A DNA stretch of 64,000 nt from Mycobacterium bohemicum DSM 44277 (GTDB lineage Bacteria; Actinomycetota; Actinomycetes; Mycobacteriales; Mycobacteriaceae). Shown piece by piece: positions 10,886 to 19,880 of this stretch (positions are counted from its first letter, which is position 1; each line of letters opens with the position of its first letter). The notes beneath the pieces were generated by a model that saw only the letters and a list, made by a program, of their open reading frames with translations, was not told the DNA's origin and made no database searches. The DNA lies in the NCBI RefSeq assembly GCF_001053185.1, contig NZ_CSTD01000007.1, positions 1-64,000 on the forward strand. The letters are read 5' to 3'. Made by a program: the position numbers and the translations under genes.

Positions 10886-11932
10886 TCAGCTCACCAGTCC
10901 CTTGACCACCGGCAGGCCCGGGTCGGTCGGCACATCGAGCGGCGACGGCGGCGCGCCCGCCGCCACCAGGTGCGCGGCGAACGACGCGATCATCGCTCCG
11001 TTGTCCGTGCACAGCCGTGGCCTGGGGATCCGCAGCTCAAGGCCCGCCGCCGCGCACCGCTGCACCGCCAGTTCCCGCAACCGCGAATTGGCGGCCACTC
11101 CCCCCGCGATCAGCAGGGTCGAGACGCCGAGCCGGGTGGCCGCGCGCACCGCCTTCATCGTCAGCACGTCGGCGACGGCTTCCTGGAAACCGGCGGCGAT
11201 GTCGGCGGTCTCGGCGTCCGGATGGCTTTCCACGTAGCGCGCCACGGCGGTCTTGAGGCCGGAGAAGCTGAACGCGTGGGGGTCGTCGGCCGGGCCCGTC
11301 ATGCCGCGCGGGAACGTGATCGCCGCCGGGTCACCGGTGCGGGCCAGGTCGTCCAGCACCTTGCCGCCCGGGTAGCCCAGCCCCAGCAGCCGGGCCACCT
11401 TGTCGTAGGCCTCGCCGGCGGCGTCGTCGGCGGTGCTGCCCAGTTCGGCGATCGGCTCGCCGAGGGACCGCACGTGCAACAGGTGGGTGTGCCCGCCGGA
11501 CACCAGCAGCGCCACGCACTCGGGCAGCGGCCCGTGTTCGTAGACGTCGGCGGCCAGGTGCCCGCCCAGGTGGTTGACGGCATAGAACGGGACGCCCCAG
11601 GCCGCGGCATAGGCCTTGGCCGCCGCCGCGCCCACCAGCAGGGCGCCCGCCAGCCCGGGCCCGATGGTGGCGGCGACGACGTCGGGTTTCTGGCCCGGCT
11701 TGTCCAGGCCGGCGGCGGTGAGCGCGCGGCGCATGGCGGGGCCCAGCGCTTCCAGGTGCGCCCGGGAGGCGATCTCGGGGACCACGCCGCCGAAGCGGAC
11801 GTGCTCGTCGACGCTGGAGGCCACCTCGTCGGCGAGCAGCGTGACGGTGGCCCCGGGGCCGGTGCCGTCGAGCCGGGCGATGCCGACTCCCGTTTCGTCG
11901 CAGGAGGTTTCGATTGCCAGGATGGTCGTCAC
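10886..11932 (-). CDS. tsaD: tRNA threonylcarbamoyladenosine transferase TsaD
   Basis: The 348-residue protein begins with a GTG (MTTILAIETSCDETGVGIAR). It has the ASKHA fold and the metal-binding HxxxH motif in VNHLGGHLAADVYEHG, plus LLIAGGVAANSRLRE. TsaD transfers the threonylcarbamoyl group to A37 of ANN-decoding tRNAs, working with TsaB and TsaE encoded just upstream in the transcript. The start overlaps the rimI stop by 4 bases. It is the older Gcp annotation (Rv3419c). Confidence 0.96.
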   Translation of the reverse strand: MTTILAIETSCDETGVGIARLDGTGPGATVTLLADEVASSVDEHVRFGGVVPEIASRAHLEALGPAMRRALTAAGLDKPGQKPDVVAATIGPGLAGALLVGAAAAKAYAAAWGVPFYAVNHLGGHLAADVYEHGPLPECVALLVSGGHTHLLHVRSLGEPIAELGSTADDAAGEAYDKVARLLGLGYPGGKVLDDLARTGDPAAITFPRGMTGPADDPHAFSFSGLKTAVARYVESHPDAETADIAAGFQEAVADVLTMKAVRAATRLGVSTLLIAGGVAANSRLRELAVQRCAAAGLELRIPRPRLCTDNGAMIASFAAHLVAAGAPPSPLDVPTDPGLPVVKGLVS

Positions 11933-12393
11933 TGTCGGGGTTCCCGTCGCATGGTGTAGGCGTCGGCGCCGCTGACGCGGTAATAGCGCCGGCGCAGGCC
12001 GACCTGTTCGAACCCCGCGCTGCGGTACAGCGCGATGGCCGGCTCGTTGTCGGTGCGGACCTCCAGATACACCGCCCCGCCGTCGGCGAATTCGAGCAGT
12101 TGCTCGAGCAGCCGCCGGCCGATGCCCCGCCCCTGGTAGGCCGGGTCCACCCCGATGGTGTGGATTTCGTACTCGAAGGGCGGCGTGCGGCCCAGCCGGG
12201 AGATCCCGGCGTAGCCCACCACCTCGCCGCCCGCCCGCGCCGCCACATAGTGGTTGTGCGGGCTGGCCAATTCCCGGTTGAACGCCACCGCGGGCCAGGG
12301 GTCGTCGCCGTCGAACAGCAGCGCCTCCAGCTCGGCGCAGCGCCGCGCGTCGGCGGGCGTCAGCGCGCCCAACGTGACACCCGGCGCGGTCAT
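11929..12393 (-). CDS. rimI: Ribosomal-protein-alanine N-acetyltransferase RimI
   Basis: The 154-residue GNAT-fold protein starts at ATG 12393 (MTAPGVTLGALTPADARRCA). The acetyl-CoA motif is GVDPAYQGRGIGRRLLEQLL and the C-terminal part is VRTDNEPAIALYRSAGFEQV. RimI acetylates the N-terminus of ribosomal protein S18 and others. ATGA overlaps join it to tsaB upstream and tsaD downstream, so the four genes are translationally coupled. Confidence 0.92.
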   Translation of the reverse strand: MTAPGVTLGALTPADARRCAELEALLFDGDDPWPAVAFNRELASPHNHYVAARAGGEVVGYAGISRLGRTPPFEYEIHTIGVDPAYQGRGIGRRLLEQLLEFADGGAVYLEVRTDNEPAIALYRSAGFEQVGLRRRYYRVSGADAYTMRREPRQ

Positions 12394-12938
12394 CGCGGGG
12401 CCTGCAAGGGCTTGGCGTCGGGCCGGCGCAGGTACAGCGCGACCAGCGGCTGCGGGCGCTGCGACCAATCCGGCACCGCGGCGACCAGGCCGGCCGGCGT
12501 CGGGTGCGCGGGCTCGCGCAGCGGCAGGTCGACGGCCGGTCCTTCGGTGCGGACGCCGTCGCGGTAGCGGGCCCAGTACACCTCGCGCCGGCGGGCGTCG
12601 GTGACCACCAGCGTGTCGCCGGTGGTACGCACCCCGATGGCGTCCAGGCTGCAGACCCCGCGCACGGGGATGCCGAGCGCGTGCGCGTAGGCGGCGGCGG
12701 TCGCCATCCCGGCGCGCAAACCGGTGAACGGGCCGGGGCCGCACCCCACGACCACCGCGTCGAGGTCGACCATCGCCAAGCCGGCGTCGGCGAGGGCGGC
12801 GAGCACGTTGGGGGTCAGCCGCTCGGCGTGCGCGCGGGCGTCGACGGTGACCCGCTCGGCCAGCACGGTCATGTCGTCGCGCCGGACGAGGCCGGCCGTG
12901 ACGGCCGGGGTGGAGGTGTCGAGGGCGAGGACGATCAC
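12390..12938 (-). CDS. tsaB: tRNA threonylcarbamoyladenosine biosynthesis protein TsaB
   Basis: The 182-residue ASKHA-fold partner of TsaD. The start is taken at a GTG (base 12938, followed by IVLALDTSTPAVTAGLVRRD) because it overlaps the tsaE stop as GTGA. GCGPGPFTGLRAGMATAAAY is the family signature. TsaB is inactive by itself and scaffolds TsaD. Earlier in-frame starts would add Arg-rich residues unlike the family. Confidence 0.93.
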   Translation of the reverse strand: MIVLALDTSTPAVTAGLVRRDDMTVLAERVTVDARAHAERLTPNVLAALADAGLAMVDLDAVVVGCGPGPFTGLRAGMATAAAYAHALGIPVRGVCSLDAIGVRTTGDTLVVTDARRREVYWARYRDGVRTEGPAVDLPLREPAHPTPAGLVAAVPDWSQRPQPLVALYLRRPDAKPLQAPR

Positions 12939-13396
12939 GACCGGTTCCACCGCCAGGTCGCGATCCGCACGTCGGAATGGCTGACGCGCTCGAGGCGCAC
13001 GTCGAGGTGGCGTTCGGAGAGGCGCTCGGCCACGCCCTCGCCCCACTCGACCACGACGACCGCGTCGTCGAGATCGCTGTCGAGGTCCAGGGAGTCGAGC
13101 TCGCCCAGCAGGTCGGCGCCGGGCCGGTCCAGCAGGCGGTACATGTCGACGTGGATCATGGCGGGCGCGCCGGGTCGCCGCGCCGGGTGCACCCGCGCCA
13201 GGACGTAGGAGGGCGAGGTGACCGGACCGTCGACGTCCATCGCCGCGGCAATGCCCGTGGCCAGCACCGTCTTTCCGGCGCCGAGCGGACCGGTGAGCAC
13301 CACCACGTCGCCGGCGTGCAACTGTTCGCCCAGCCGGGAGCCCAGCGCCACGGTGTCCTCGACGCGTTCGAGCGTGGCCGTGCCGCCGTCATCCAT
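12935..13396 (-). CDS. tsaE: tRNA threonylcarbamoyladenosine biosynthesis ATPase TsaE
   Basis: The 153-residue protein starts at ATG 13396 (MDDGGTATLERVEDTVALGS). The Walker A motif is GPLGAGKTVLATGI, and VVVVEWGEGVAE is the TsaE C-terminal signature. It powers the TsaBDE cycle in t6A synthesis. Its ATG overlaps the 3' end of the upstream hydrolase gene (ATGGATGA). Confidence 0.95.
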   Translation of the reverse strand: MDDGGTATLERVEDTVALGSRLGEQLHAGDVVVLTGPLGAGKTVLATGIAAAMDVDGPVTSPSYVLARVHPARRPGAPAMIHVDMYRLLDRPGADLLGELDSLDLDSDLDDAVVVVEWGEGVAERLSERHLDVRLERVSHSDVRIATWRWNRS

Positions 13397-14516
13397 TGCG
13401 GCGCAACCGTTCCCGCAGCCGTTCCCGCAACCGGTGGAGGGTGAGCCGCGCCCTGCCCGGCGTGGACCTCCTGACCAGCCGGACCAGCCCGTCGTTGATG
13501 GCCTTCGGCTTGTCCAGCAGCGCAAGGTGACTGGCGCCCTCGACGATCACCAACTCCGACTGCGGCAGCGAGGCGGCCATCTTCCGCGAGTATTCGTCGG
13601 GGGTGAGCAGGTCGTGGTCGCCGCAGGCGATCAGCGTCGGGATGCGCAGCAGCGTCCACAGCCCGGCGGTTTCGTCGTGGTGTTCGAGGGCGTCGAGGAA
13701 TCCCACCATGGTGGGAATCGGGGTGCCGTTCATCATCCGCTGGGAGAACGCGTCCAGGCTGCGGCTGACATGCACGTCGCTGAAGGACGCGGCCCGCAGC
13801 ACCGGCCCGATCAGCGACCGAGACACCGTGCGGCCGCGATGCATCAGATTCGGCGCGGACCGGGCGGTGAACCGGACCGCTTCCAGCGCGGGGTTTTTCA
13901 GGATCTCGCCGAGCGGGGATCGGGTCACCCCTTCGGCGGCAGAGGAGATGATCGCCGCGCCGACGATGCGGCGCCCGTACTGCTCGGGAAACTGGCGGGC
14001 GTGGGACAGCACCGTCATGCCGCCCATCGAGTGGCCGACCAGCACCACGACCCCCCGCGGCGCCGCCACTTTCAGCACGGTTTCCAGGTCCCTGCCGAGC
14101 TGGGTGAGCGTATAGGTCTCGGGCGCGGCCTCGCCGGACTTTCCGTGGCCGCGCTGGTCGTAGAACACCATCCGGACGTCCGGGCCCAGCTGCCCGGGAA
14201 GTCGGGTGCGCTGAAAGTGGAACGCGCCCATGCGAAGGCAGAACCCGTGCACGAAGACGATGGTCACCCGCGCGTTGACCGGACCGGATTCACGGACCGC
14301 CAGCGGCACCCCGTCGGGCGTGGTCACCACGTAGCCAGGGTCGTCGTCGATCCGGTCGAAATCCTCGTCGGCGTAAGGATCCTCACGGCCGGTCGCGCGC
14401 TGGGTGATCGAACGGCGGGCCGACGCACCCACGATGGTGGCGACGGCGGTCAGTCCGGCGCCCCCCGCCAGCCAGGCCCTGCCCCTGCGGCCGGCGGGCG
14501 TGCGATCACGCCTCAA
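13389..14516 (-). CDS. Alpha/beta-hydrolase fold protein in the alr-tsa operon
   Basis: The 375-residue protein starts at a TTG that overlaps the alr stop. Residues about 12-32 form a hydrophobic segment (WLAGGAGLTAVATIVGAS), a possible signal anchor. The core has VFVHGFCLRMG (oxyanion), GHSMGGMTVL (nucleophile Ser), CGDHDLLTPDEYSRK (Asp) and GASHLALLD (His), a complete triad. The substrate is not recognisable. It sits between alr and tsaE with overlaps on both sides; M. tuberculosis H37Rv has small unrelated genes here as far as I recall. The C-terminus is basic (RERLRERLRRNG). Confidence 0.82.
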   Translation of the reverse strand: MRRDRTPAGRRGRAWLAGGAGLTAVATIVGASARRSITQRATGREDPYADEDFDRIDDDPGYVVTTPDGVPLAVRESGPVNARVTIVFVHGFCLRMGAFHFQRTRLPGQLGPDVRMVFYDQRGHGKSGEAAPETYTLTQLGRDLETVLKVAAPRGVVVLVGHSMGGMTVLSHARQFPEQYGRRIVGAAIISSAAEGVTRSPLGEILKNPALEAVRFTARSAPNLMHRGRTVSRSLIGPVLRAASFSDVHVSRSLDAFSQRMMNGTPIPTMVGFLDALEHHDETAGLWTLLRIPTLIACGDHDLLTPDEYSRKMAASLPQSELVIVEGASHLALLDKPKAINDGLVRLVRRSTPGRARLTLHRLRERLRERLRRNG

Positions 14517-15681
14517 CGCCGTCGGCCCCGCGGTAGGTCCGGGTGATGCGCCCGCGGGGGCTGGTCACCACCTCGTAGTGGATGGTGCCGAGCTGATCCG
14601 CCCACTCCTGCGCGGTGGGCTCCCCGCCGCCGCCCGGGCCGAACAGGATCGCCTCGTCGCCCTCGCTCACGTCGGGGCGTCCGGGCCCGAGGTCGACGAC
14701 GAACTGGTCCATGCAGATCCGCCCGGCACCGCGGCGCCGCCGGCCGTTGATCAGTACCTCCAGCCGGCCGCCGAGCGCACGAAAGACGCCGTCGGCGTAC
14801 CCGATCGGCAGCAGCGCCACGGTGGTGTCGCGGTCGGCGATCCAGGTGTGCGCATACGACACGCCCTCGCCCGCGCGCACCGACTTGACCAGGGCGACGG
14901 GGCATTTCACCGTCATCGCGGGTACCAGACCCATGTCGCCGAGCTCGGGCACGGGGCTCAGGCCGTACACCGCGATCCCCGGCCGCACCAGATCCAAGGC
15001 CAGATCGGGGCGAGCCATGGTCGCCGCCGAGTTCGACAGGTGCGCGACCTCGAAGCGCACGCCCTCATCGCGCGCCCGGGCCAGCATCTGTGTGAGCCGT
15101 TGCGCCTGAACGTCGTTGATGGGGTTACTCGGCTGGTCGGCGTAGACCATGTGTGACATCAATGCGCGCAGCCGGATCGCTTCCTCGACGACGGCCCGTT
15201 TCAGCGCGGCCAGCATCGCCGGGTAGTCCGCCGGGGCCACGCCGTTGCGGTTCAGCCCGGTGTCGACCTTGACGCTCACCGTCGCCGTGCGGCCGGTCCG
15301 GCGCGCCGCGTCCAGCAGTGCCTCGAGCTGGCGCTCGGAGGAGACCGCGATCTCGACGTCGCCCAGCAGCGCCGGCCCGAAGTCGAGGCCGGGCGGGTGC
15401 AGCCACGCCAGAACCGGGGCGGTGATTCCGTCGGCGCGCAGCGCCAGCGCCTCGTCCACGGTGGCGACACCGAGTTCGGCGGCCCCGGCGGCCAGGGCCA
15501 CCCGGGCTACCTCGGTGGCGCCGTGGCCGTAGCCGTCGGCCTTGACCACGGCCATGACCTGCGCGGAGCCGGCGCGCTCGCGCAGCACCTCCACGTTGTG
15601 GGCGATGGCGCCCAGGTCCACGACCGCCTCGGCGAGGACGCCCGGTGTCAGGGATATCGGCGTAACGGGCACGGCCCCCAT
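14506..15681 (-). CDS. alr: Alanine racemase
   Basis: The 391-residue fold-type III PLP enzyme starts at ATG 15681 (MGAVPVTPISLTPGVLAEAV). The PLP lysine is in MAVVKADGYGHGATEVARVA; the second catalytic base (Tyr) is in GVSYAHTWIADRD, and the R-ICMDQFVVDL segment follows. It interconverts L- and D-alanine for peptidoglycan and is the target of cycloserine. The length is close to Rv3423c (about 384). It leads the hydrolase-tsaE-tsaB-rimI-tsaD series. Confidence 0.96.
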   Translation of the reverse strand: MGAVPVTPISLTPGVLAEAVVDLGAIAHNVEVLRERAGSAQVMAVVKADGYGHGATEVARVALAAGAAELGVATVDEALALRADGITAPVLAWLHPPGLDFGPALLGDVEIAVSSERQLEALLDAARRTGRTATVSVKVDTGLNRNGVAPADYPAMLAALKRAVVEEAIRLRALMSHMVYADQPSNPINDVQAQRLTQMLARARDEGVRFEVAHLSNSAATMARPDLALDLVRPGIAVYGLSPVPELGDMGLVPAMTVKCPVALVKSVRAGEGVSYAHTWIADRDTTVALLPIGYADGVFRALGGRLEVLINGRRRRGAGRICMDQFVVDLGPGRPDVSEGDEAILFGPGGGGEPTAQEWADQLGTIHYEVVTSPRGRITRTYRGADGVEA

Positions 15682-15778
15682 TGTCCCAGAAGCGCCCGGC
15701 GCCGCCGCGGGTGAGGAAAAGGCGGACGCCACACGAGTCCCAGCGGGCTCAGGAGCCTCTGTGCCCGGGGGCAGCCGA

Positions 15779-15850
15779 TGTGCCCGCCTCATAGCGACAA
15801 ACAGCGCGGCGGGGCGCCAGGCGGCCGATTGTCGCTACGAGGCGGGCACA
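15779..15850. repeat. 22-base inverted repeat between gadB and alr
   Basis: TGTGCCCGCCTCATAGCGACAA (15779-15800) is repeated in inverse orientation at 15829-15850 with one mismatch, around a 28-base GC-rich loop. Together they form a cruciform or long RNA hairpin in the 235-base gap between the gadB stop and the alr start. It could be a terminator without a T tract, or an extragenic palindrome. No second copy was seen in the window. Confidence 0.75.
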
Positions 15851-15916
15851 ACGGACATTCCTTCCGGCGAGGGACCACTGTGATCTATGTGACGGCCGCG
15901 ACCACCCGATATCGAC

Positions 15917-17299
15917 TCAGTGCGCGAAGTGCTGCGCGTCGTAGTGGCCGCCGGGCTTGAGCTTGTCCAGCGAGGCCAGCGCGCTGCGGGCGTCGTCGTG
16001 CAGGGCGCGCGCCAGGTCCGCGGACAGGCCCTCCCGCACCACGATGCGCAGCACGGACACGTTGGTGGCGTTGTCCGGCATGGTGTAGGCGGGCACCTGC
16101 CACCCGTAGCCCCGCAGCTCGTGGGAGACGTCGAACTCGGTGTAACCGCAGTTCCGGGCGAGACGGAAGCTGACCACCGGGATCGCCGAGCCGTCCGAGA
16201 TCAGCTCGCAGTGGTCGCCGACTCGCAATTGCTCACCCAGCCAGCGCGCCGTCGACGACAGCGACTGCATGACCTGCGTATAACCCTCGCGGCCCAGCCG
16301 CAGGAAGTTGTAGTACTGGCCGACGACCTGGTTGCCGGCGCGCGAGAAGTTCAGCGTGAAGGTCGGCATGTCGCCGCCGAGGTAGTTGACGCGGAAGACG
16401 AGTTCTTCGGGCAGGTACTCCTTGCTGCGCCACACCACGAACCCGATGCCGGGGTAGGTGAGCCCGTACTTGTGGCCGCTGACGTTGATCGACACCACGC
16501 GGGGCAGCCGGAAGTCCCACTTGATCTCCGGGTGCAGGAAGGGCACCACGAACCCGCCGCTGGCGGCGTCGACGTGCACCGGGACGTCGACCCCGCCGCC
16601 AGCGGCCAGCTTGTCGAGCGCGCCGCAGATGTCGGCGACCGGTTCCAGCTCGCCCGTGTAGGTGGTGCCCAGGATCGCCACCACGCCGATGGTGTCCTCA
16701 TCGACGGCGTCGACGACCTGCTCGGGGGTGATGATGTAGCGCCCCTCCTCCATCGGCAGGTAGCGCGGCTCGACGTCGAAGTAGCGGCAGAACTTCTCCC
16801 AGACCACCTGGACGTTGGAGCCCATCACCAGGTTGGGCTTGCGGCCCTCCCAACCCTTCCCGACCTTCGCCCGCCACCGCCACTTCATCGCCAGCCCGCC
16901 GAGCATGACCGCCTCGCTGGAGCCGATCGTGGACACCCCGCAGGCGCTGGAGGGATCGTCGTCGCGCAGGTCGTCGGCGTGGAACAGGTCGGCCACCATG
17001 CAGACGCAGCGCTGCTCGATCGCCGCGGTCGCCGGGTATTCGTCCTTGTCGATCATGTTCTTGTCGAACGTTTCGGCCATCAGCTTCCCGGCCTCCGGAT
17101 CCATCCAGGTGGTCACGAAGGTGGCCAGGTTCAGCCGGGAACTGCCGTCGAGCATCAGCTCGTCGTGGATGAAGCGGTAGGCGGTCTCGGGGTCCATCGA
17201 CTCCTCGGGCAGCCGCAGCGCCGGCACCGGGGTGGTGAACATGCGGCCCGTGTAGGCGGGGGCGATGGAGTGGGCGGGCAGGGACGGGTGTTGGGGCAC
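15917..17299 (-). CDS. gadB: Glutamate decarboxylase GadB
   Basis: The product is 460 residues from GTG 17299, the same length as Rv3432c. A GAGAGGAA ribosome-binding site lies 7-8 bases upstream. The PLP lysine is in INVSGHKYGLTYPGIGFVV, with HVDAASGGFVVPFLHP before it. The enzyme converts glutamate to GABA and consumes a proton, giving acid tolerance. The original nnr stop (17313-17315) would lie just 13 bases upstream, so gadB is normally coupled to nnr. Confidence 0.96.
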   Translation of the reverse strand: MPQHPSLPAHSIAPAYTGRMFTTPVPALRLPEESMDPETAYRFIHDELMLDGSSRLNLATFVTTWMDPEAGKLMAETFDKNMIDKDEYPATAAIEQRCVCMVADLFHADDLRDDDPSSACGVSTIGSSEAVMLGGLAMKWRWRAKVGKGWEGRKPNLVMGSNVQVVWEKFCRYFDVEPRYLPMEEGRYIITPEQVVDAVDEDTIGVVAILGTTYTGELEPVADICGALDKLAAGGGVDVPVHVDAASGGFVVPFLHPEIKWDFRLPRVVSINVSGHKYGLTYPGIGFVVWRSKEYLPEELVFRVNYLGGDMPTFTLNFSRAGNQVVGQYYNFLRLGREGYTQVMQSLSSTARWLGEQLRVGDHCELISDGSAIPVVSFRLARNCGYTEFDVSHELRGYGWQVPAYTMPDNATNVSVLRIVVREGLSADLARALHDDARSALASLDKLKPGGHYDAQHFAH

Positions 17300-17373
17300 T
17301 GCGAATTCCTCTCTATAGGGCGGCCAGGGCCGCCCGGATGTGCGGAACCATGCGGGACGACGACGTCGGCGCC

Positions 17374-18714
17374 TCACCGGGCCCCGGGTCGGCGGCCGAG
17401 AGCGCCGCCGCCCGCCTCGGCGGCCGGCAGACCCGAGGCCAGCAGAGCGCCGATCATGCCCGACAGCACGTCGCCGGAGCCGGCGGTGGCGGCCCAGGAC
17501 TGCCCGGCGGGGTTGAGGTACACCGGGCCGCCGGGGTCGGCGACGACGGTGACGTTCCCCTTCAAGAGCACGGTGGCCCCGAACGTGTCCGCCAGCTTGC
17601 GGCACGCGCCGACGCGGTCGTCCCCCGGCGGGCTGCCCGCCAGCCGGGCGAATTCACCGGCGTGCGGGGTGAGCACCGTCGGCGCGACGCGGTTCGCCAC
17701 CAGTTCGGGGTGGGCCGCCAGGATGGTCAGGCCGTCGGCGTCGACGATCACCGGCAGGTCGGTTTCCAGCGCGAACCACAGCGCCGCCGCCCCGGTCTCG
17801 TCGGTGCCCAGGCCCGGCCCCACGACCCAGGACTGCACCCGCCCGGCCGACGCCGGGGTGGGCGAGGCGATCACCTCGGGCCAGTGGGCGAGCACCTCAC
17901 GGTGCGCGCTGCCGGAATAGCGGACCATGCCGGAGGTGGCCGCGACCGCGGCGCCCGTGCACAGCACGGCGGCGCCGGGATAGGTCGACGAGCCGGCCAT
18001 CACGCCCGTCACGCCCTGGGTGTACTTGTCGTCGTGCGGGCCGGGCACCGGCCAGCGCGCCGCCACGTCGGCGGCCTCGAAGCCCAGGACCACCGTTTCT
18101 GCGGTCTCGGGCAGGTCGAGCCCGATGTCGATCAGCTTGACCCGGCCGCAGTCGGCGAGGGCGTGCACGGGCTTGAGGCCGCCGAAGGTGACGGTCAGCG
18201 CGGCGTGCACCGCGGGGCCGGTGATCGCGCCGGTCGCGACGTCGATCCCGCTGGGGATGTCGACGGCGACCACGGGGATCCCCGCCTTGTCGACGGCGGC
18301 GAACACCTCGGCGGCGGCCGGCCGCAGCGGCCCGGAGCCGGAAATGCCGACCACCCCGTCGATCACGAGATCGGTTGCCGCCGAAACCCTCTCGACGACG
18401 CGTCCGCCAGCTGCCCGGAAGGCCGCCAGCCCGTTGCGGTGGGCGTGGTCGGGATTGAGCAGCACGGCGTCGGCGGCCGCGCCGCGCCGGCGCGCGAACG
18501 TGGCGGCCCACAGCGCGTCGCCGCCGTTGTCTCCGGAGCCGACGACCGCGCACACCCGGCGCCCGGCGACCCCCCCGGTGCGGGCGGTGAGCTCAGCGAG
18601 GACCTCGGTGGCCAGGCCGAAAGCCGCGCGCCGCATCAGGGCACCGTCGGGCAGGCTGGCCAGTAGCGGGGCTTCCGCGTCGCGGATTGCGTCCGCCGAG
18701 TAGTAATGCCGCAT
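17374..18714 (-). pseudogene. nnr: Bifunctional NAD(P)HX epimerase/dehydratase, frameshifted near its 3' end
   Basis: Starts at ATG 18714 (MRHYYSADAIRDAEAPLLAS). The epimerase domain comes first (VVGSGDNGGDALWAATFARR), then the ADP-dependent dehydratase (VVGPGLGTDETGAAALWFAL, TPHAGEFARLAG, GSGDVLSGMIGALLASG). After PAAEA the frame changes and stops at 17374. In another frame the expected end ALSAADPGPGEAPTSSS followed by HIRAALAAL runs to a TAG at 17313. About ten Ala-rich codons plus the phase have been lost near 17400-17410. The lost helix borders the active site only distantly, so activity may survive. It repairs hydrated NADH and NADPH. Confidence 0.88.
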
Positions 18715-18753
18715 CACCGCAAGCATTCCACGTCGTGGCCCGTCGCCCCACCG

Positions 18754-19467
18754 TCAGCCGGGCTTCTCGGAGGCGCTGCGCCGGCGGAAGGCGGGCCCGA
18801 TCTGCGCGGGGTTCAGCTGCCTGCCGCCCCTGGCGCGCGCCATCGGGTAGAAGCACAGGCCGATCAGGATCGAGGTGAAGTGCCCGATCGCGGTGAAGTT
18901 CAGCTCGATGCGGTCCATGGCGAGCAGGGGGAAGGTATAGATCAGGAACAGGATCCCGAGATAGCCCCAGCGCCAGGGCCGCGCGATGCGGTAGGCCAGC
19001 ACGGCGATGATGCCGACGAGGAAGTAGCTGACCCCGATGTCGCGGGCGTTCACCAGCCGGTCGGAGGCGTCGCGCTCCTCGATCGCGAAGTACAGCATGC
19101 CCTCGCTGATGTAGGTGGACAGGATGTGGGCGCTCAGTCCCACGGTGAGCCAGCGCAGGTGGCCCAGCCAGTGCTCGGCCGGCGCCAGGAACAGGGTGAA
19201 CAGCAGCAGGTAGGGCTCCAGATTCCTGCCGTCGATCCACAGCAGGCTGGAGAACAGCACATCGAGCGGGTCGCGGGCCAGGCCCCGGATATTGGTGGAA
19301 TGGTGCAGCAGCATCGAGTGCAGTTGCCGCCCGGACAGCAGGTTCTGGATGACCGTCGTGATCGCCAACACGCACAGCCAGGTGTAGGTCAGCGGCGCAC
19401 CGCTGACGAAATGCCAAACGGCGAGCCCCATGCCGCGGAGTCGTCCCCAAACGGATGCGTCTGCCAC
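18754..19467 (-). CDS. Rhomboid-like polytopic membrane protein (Rv3434c-like)
   Basis: The 237-residue protein has the length of Rv3434c and about six hydrophobic segments. GVSYFLVGIIAVLAY and AIGHFTSILIGLCF resemble the Ser (GxSx) and His helices of rhomboid proteases, so peptidase activity is possible but unproven. The loop after the first helix contains LHSMLLHHSTNIRG. The C-terminal tail is cytoplasmic and basic. It follows the DUF4436 genes and precedes nnr in the same direction. Confidence 0.75.
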   Translation of the reverse strand: MADASVWGRLRGMGLAVWHFVSGAPLTYTWLCVLAITTVIQNLLSGRQLHSMLLHHSTNIRGLARDPLDVLFSSLLWIDGRNLEPYLLLFTLFLAPAEHWLGHLRWLTVGLSAHILSTYISEGMLYFAIEERDASDRLVNARDIGVSYFLVGIIAVLAYRIARPWRWGYLGILFLIYTFPLLAMDRIELNFTAIGHFTSILIGLCFYPMARARGGRQLNPAQIGPAFRRRSASEKPG

Positions 19468-19470
19468 GCA

Positions 19471-19880
19471 TCAACCTTCGCACGCTGCCGTCACAGCGTG
19501 CGAGTTCGATGGTGCCTGGAGTTCTTCGTCACCGCTTCGGCAGAGCACCACTCGGACGTCGACCCGGGCGCCGAACGGAGGCGCGTGGGGAAGCGCGTTG
19601 CGCAGCGGCACCACCGCGAAGAGCATCGCCGCGTACCAGGTCGTGATGGGCGGCTGGAATTTTCGCAAGTCCGGCGCCGTCGCGACGGCGACCACGAGGC
19701 CCAGGAAACCTAGCGGTCGAAGGGCCAGTCGGCGACGCGGCCGGTGAGACTCAGCGGGACCGGGAAGCCGCCCGGCAGCATTGCCTTCGACCAGGTGCGC
19801 TTGGTCGGCGTCACCGCGGACGTGACCACGACGCTGAGGCCGCGATGGACAGCAATAAACCGGCGATGCCCAAGCTTCAT
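19471..19880 (-). pseudogene. Degenerate third DUF4436 gene
   Basis: Two recognisable pieces of the neighbouring family survive. MKLGHRRFIAV (ATG at 19880) to TWSKAMLPGGFPVPLSLTGR and WPFDR is the start plus the central beta motif. DLRKFQPPITTWYAAMLFAV followed by VPLRNALP is the conserved C-terminal segment. The sequences between them, and the last two membrane helices, are missing or out of frame. Its ATG overlaps the stop of the intact copy at 19877, so it was once the next gene in a tandem array. Confidence 0.85.

Noticed and set aside
15920..17920. 666-residue plus-strand frame opposite gadB and nnr
   Set aside because: Antisense to two recognised enzymes; Val/Gly/His/Arg composition typical of a GC shadow.
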